Source of the DNA: Gammaproteobacteria bacterium UBA1119
Lineage (GTDB): Bacteria; Pseudomonadota; Gammaproteobacteria; Pseudomonadales; Azotimanducaceae
Reading direction: 5' to 3'
DNA: 7,760 bases
Assembly (NCBI GenBank): GCA_002313255.1
Contig: DCBA01000088.1
Span: 1-7,760, forward strand
Shown piece after piece: positions 5,682 through 7,760 of the stretch. The position numbers were made by a program, and so were the translations under genes. Within the stretch, counting starts at the first letter, position 1; each line of letters begins with the position of its first letter. The notes under the pieces were generated by a model. It ran no database searches and was not told where the DNA came from. It saw only the letters and a program-made list of their open reading frames with translations.

Positions 5682-7139
5682 TTAAAGAATATCCACGACC
5701 TTGGTGTAAATCGTGTACCCGGCGAAACCGATGTACATCGCTGAGGCAATCACCATGAAGAAGATATTGATCCATCCCGGTCGTGCTGATTTCGGCAAAT
5801 AAGTCAGGTTCATATAGAGCAGCAGTGGCACGTAAACGGCCATGGCAAAACCACCGATGAGCGCCGAGATGAAGAGGAAATCAAGTCCGGCAATATCGTA
5901 TTGCTCGAAGAACCAGACGCTGAAGGTGCCGATGATCATGGTGGTGCTCACCAGGATCAGATACCACTGTTCAAGCTTGAACCATTTGCCAAACTTAAAG
6001 TTGGTGTGCAGCAAATCGGAAAAGATTCGGCTGCCGCCGTCGACTCCGCCCAACTGGGTGCTAAAAAGTGCGGCCATGCCGACCACGAGAAATAAATAGC
6101 GTCCTGAAGTGCCCATGCTTTCTTCGAGAATGGACGCCAAGTCCCAGACCAAGCTGCCCCGATCCGGGACCAGACCGATCGGGTGCAGTACCGCGAGTGC
6201 CCCGAATATGAACAGAAACATCGTGAAGCTGCCGAGTAGCCAGAAGAACAGTACTTGGTCGATCACTACGTACCGAAACCAGTCGCGAAAACGTTTCTGA
6301 TTTTCCTCGGTCTCTGGGTAAAGGTAGCCGGTATCCATTTCTTTGGTTTCGTGTTTGTGCGCCGCGCTCATGAGCGTCGGCATGCGGGCGCCCATGCCAA
6401 TCCCTTTTTCGCGGAGGTAGTACGCGTAATACAAGTTGCCAAGTCCACCAGCCCCTGCGAACACGACGGCTCCGAAAAATCGACTAAACGAGAGCTCATC
6501 GCGGATTGAGCCATCGTCTGCGAATACGGGGACCGGAAAATCAGGAAAGTCAAAAATGTTGGTGACGCCGTCCCACATCGCCATGAACAAGTCCATGGAA
6601 CCGATCTCCCAGACGACATAGATGAGACCAACCACGATGACGACAATCAGGAACATGATGGATCGCTCAACGGCCTTATAGATGACCTTTGGTCCGAAAA
6701 GGATGGCGGCAACCGCCGCAAAAACGAGGGCGGTCCACGCCCATGGAGGACTCGAATGTCCAGGCCCAAAGATCAAATCCCTTAAGGCAATACCGGTTTC
6801 CCGCGCCCAACCGGGTAGGAACTTGCCGACGACGATCATGAAGACCCAGACATAGACGATGGTCTTGATCACCCGCACCATGCCGGTAAACGGGCTCTCG
6901 CCGGTGACGATCGACCAGCGCCCGATCTCGATGTTGATCCAGAGCTGCAGAAAGATGCCGATGGCTGCGGCCCAGAGTAGTTGGGCGCCCACGATCGATG
7001 TGATCCAGGGCCACATGATCAGTTCGCCTGAGCCGATGGCGAGCCCCGCCATGACGATGCCTGGGCCCATCATTTTGACCAGAGATTTCTTGCGGGCGGG
7101 AAGATCGGCTTCCTTAAAGGACGGGATGGGGACCGGCAT
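5682..7139 (-). CDS. Nramp-superfamily (SLC11-like) membrane transporter with atypical metal-site motifs
   Basis: A 485-residue inner-membrane protein with about eleven hydrophobic segments and the Nramp (PF01566-like) arrangement: a basic N-terminus, MGPGIVMAGLAIGSGELI (24-41) as the broken helix 1, and VVFAGAGGLGNLYYAYYLR (225-243) as helix 6. In metal-transporting Nramps helix 1 carries DPGN and helix 6 carries MPH(N); here the equivalent places read GSGE (36-39) and GLGN (232-235), so the Asp and Met ligands are absent. A charged cytoplasmic loop (about 247-285, with HKHETKE) follows helix 6. The ion or solute moved is therefore unknown and Mn/Fe transport should not be assumed. The start is well supported: AAGGA at 7151-7147, seven bases before the ATG. 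It is convergent with the aminotransferase and divergent from the oxidoreductase at 7495. Family confidence is high, substrate confidence low. Confidence 0.83.
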   Translation of the reverse strand: MPVPIPSFKEADLPARKKSLVKMMGPGIVMAGLAIGSGELIMWPWITSIVGAQLLWAAAIGIFLQLWINIEIGRWSIVTGESPFTGMVRVIKTIVYVWVFMIVVGKFLPGWARETGIALRDLIFGPGHSSPPWAWTALVFAAVAAILFGPKVIYKAVERSIMFLIVVIVVGLIYVVWEIGSMDLFMAMWDGVTNIFDFPDFPVPVFADDGSIRDELSFSRFFGAVVFAGAGGLGNLYYAYYLREKGIGMGARMPTLMSAAHKHETKEMDTGYLYPETEENQKRFRDWFRYVVIDQVLFFWLLGSFTMFLFIFGALAVLHPIGLVPDRGSLVWDLASILEESMGTSGRYLFLVVGMAALFSTQLGGVDGGSRIFSDLLHTNFKFGKWFKLEQWYLILVSTTMIIGTFSVWFFEQYDIAGLDFLFISALIGGFAMAVYVPLLLYMNLTYLPKSARPGWINIFFMVIASAMYIGFAGYTIYTKVVDIL

Positions 7140-7163
7140 GGATCAATCCTTATGTTGGTTACT

Positions 7164-7179
7164 GCGATCGCGACGATCG
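7164..7179. repeat. Paired CGATCG palindromes in the 5' region of the Nramp-like gene
   Basis: CGATCG occurs at 7165-7170 and 7174-7179, separated by CGA, and the left copy extends to the 8-base palindrome GCGATCGC. The pair lies 25-40 bases upstream of the Nramp-like start on the minus strand, where an operator or untranslated leader would be. GATC-containing palindromes are common, so regulatory meaning is only a possibility. Confidence 0.4.
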
Positions 7180-7302
7180 TTCCCCATGCGTAGAGAACTC
7201 GCCGCTGTCCTATTTAAGTTGGCGTTTCATTTCCATGTTACTTTGAGTCAAGACGTAAATTAAGCGGCACTCAACGGGGCTGTGCGAAGAAGGGAGAAGT
7301 AC

Positions 7303-7416
7303 ATGAGCCCACACTCGCGAACATCCAAGGTTATGTTCTTTTGTGGACGTTATGGATCGGGCCTTCGTATGCGTCAACCTCCCTCGGTTTCAACATCGAT
7401 TCTGAGAAGCAGATAG
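7303..7416 (+). CDS. Possible 37-residue leader or spurious small ORF
   Basis: An ATG at 7303 is preceded by a purine-rich AGGGAG (7291-7296) at good ribosome-binding distance, and the frame runs 37 codons to TAG at 7414-7416, 78 bases before the oxidoreductase start. The product is Ser/Arg-rich, without a membrane segment, run of one amino acid or known motif. It could be an upstream peptide of the oxidoreductase transcript, a decayed gene, or chance. Support is only the ribosome-binding-like sequence. Confidence 0.2.
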   Translation: MSPHSRTSKVMFFCGRYGSGLRMRQPPSVSTSILRSR

Positions 7417-7494
7417 AGATAACGTGGCTACCGTGGATTAGGCTGCGCCACATGGTCGATCTTTGGGAATTCTTGACGATTGATAGGAGGTTAG

Positions 7495-7760
7495 ATGTTC
7501 AGAGTTGCGATGCTTAGTCGTTGGCACGTCCATGCCGACGAGTATGCGAAGGAGTTTGCGAACCATCCGGACACGCACGTTCAAGCGGTATGGGATGAAG
7601 ATCGGCTGCGCGGAAAGGCGTGGGCCGACGAGCTTTCGGCGGACTGGTTCGAAGATTTGGATCAGTTGTTGTCCTCCGATTCCATTGATGCCGTGGGCGT
7701 CGTCACACCGACCAATTTACATCGCGAGGTGATGGTCAAGGCGGCAAAAGCGGGAAAGCA
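7495..7760 (+). CDS. Gfo/Idh/MocA family NAD(P)-dependent oxidoreductase (partial, 3' end outside window)
   Basis: The frame is open from ATG 7495 to the edge, 88 complete codons. AGGAGG at 7485-7490, four bases before the ATG, is a near-perfect ribosome-binding site. The N-terminal part is a Rossmann fold: VAMLSRWHVHADEYAKEF (4-21) is the first strand and helix, VQAVWDEDRLRGKAWADEL (29-47) the second strand with the acidic end, and SIDAVGVVTPTNLHREVM (62-79) the fourth strand with the T-P-T-x-x-H signature of the Gfo/Idh/MocA family. The dinucleotide loop is not the usual GxGxxG; the WHVHA variant fits a subgroup of sugar and polyol dehydrogenase-like proteins. It is expected to be a cytoplasmic oxidoreductase on a sugar, inositol or derivative. 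The catalytic EKP motif and C-terminal domain lie outside the window, so the substrate cannot be judged. Confidence 0.85.
   Translation, partial: MFRVAMLSRWHVHADEYAKEFANHPDTHVQAVWDEDRLRGKAWADELSADWFEDLDQLLSSDSIDAVGVVTPTNLHREVMVKAAKAGK

Larger units (their letters stand above)
7140..7494. other. 355-base intergenic region upstream of both the Nramp-like and oxidoreductase genes
   Basis: No recognisable protein or RNA gene is seen here. Near the Nramp-like start are two copies of the palindrome CGATCG (7165-7170 and 7174-7179), the first within GCGATCGC (7164-7171). A TTGACT hexamer on the minus strand (7251-7246) lacks a matching -10. A 37-codon plus-strand frame at 7303-7416 is listed separately. 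The stretch must hold promoters for both flanking genes, but none is convincing by eye. Confidence 0.5.

Noticed and set aside
5659..5684. Possible terminator between the convergent aminotransferase and Nramp-like genes (GGCG at 5666-5669, CGCC at 5675-5678)
   Set aside because: Only a 4-bp stem with a 5-base loop and no T-run on either strand.
4279..7139. A metal-handling operon made of the aminotransferase and the Nramp-like gene
   Set aside because: They are on opposite strands and converge, so they are not co-transcribed.
7473..7478. TTGACG as -35 of a promoter for the oxidoreductase
   Set aside because: It is only 16 bases before the start codon, leaving no room for a -10 and leader.
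7204..7494. Open plus-strand frame through the gap (encoding, for example, GPSYASTSLGFNID)
   Set aside because: No start codon with a ribosome-binding site and no recognisable family; the composition does not look coding.
7522..7535. Sigma54-like TGGCAC...TGC box
   Set aside because: It lies inside the oxidoreductase coding sequence and the GG-GC spacing is 9, not the required 10.

Overview
The window looks like chromosomal DNA of a Gram-negative bacterium, by eye of moderate GC. The lipoprotein with a short signal peptide and a Gly/Ser-rich linker after the lipidated Cys suggests a proteobacterium, possibly an environmental gammaproteobacterium. That is inference only; no rRNA, tRNA or marker gene is present. 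I see no phage, transposase, integrase, CRISPR array or defence system.

Layout from left to right: (1) the 5' part of a lipoprotein esterase of the LpqC/PHB-depolymerase family on the minus strand, cut by the window edge; (2) a divergent plus-strand pair with stop and start overlapping, a four-helix membrane protein and a small XRE-type HTH regulator; (3) on the minus strand, the C-terminal 68 codons of a type-B carboxylesterase with no 5' part, read as a gene remnant, with a terminator-like hairpin at its end; (4) a minus-strand two-gene operon for a molybdenum hydroxylase of the nicotinate dehydrogenase/isoquinoline oxidoreductase type, a [2Fe-2S] subunit followed by a molybdopterin subunit with a 4-base overlap; (5) a divergent plus-strand class-III PLP aminotransferase related to glutamate-1-semialdehyde aminomutase; (6) convergent to it, a minus-strand Nramp-superfamily membrane protein that lacks the usual metal-binding motifs; (7) a 355-base gap, then the start of a Gfo/Idh/MocA oxidoreductase on the plus strand, cut by the right edge.

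The genes read as a mixed metabolic neighbourhood, not one recognised pathway. The only tight functional units are the molybdenum hydroxylase pair and the membrane protein/HTH pair. The hydroxylase and aminotransferase share a divergent control region of about 230 bases and might be co-regulated in oxidation of an N-heterocycle or aldehyde and processing of an amino compound, but nothing in the sequence fixes the substrates. The observations most worth following are the atypical Nramp-like carrier, the carboxylesterase remnant abutting the hydroxylase operon, and the hydroxylase lacking an FAD subunit, cytochrome or export signal. I found no convincing previously undescribed system.
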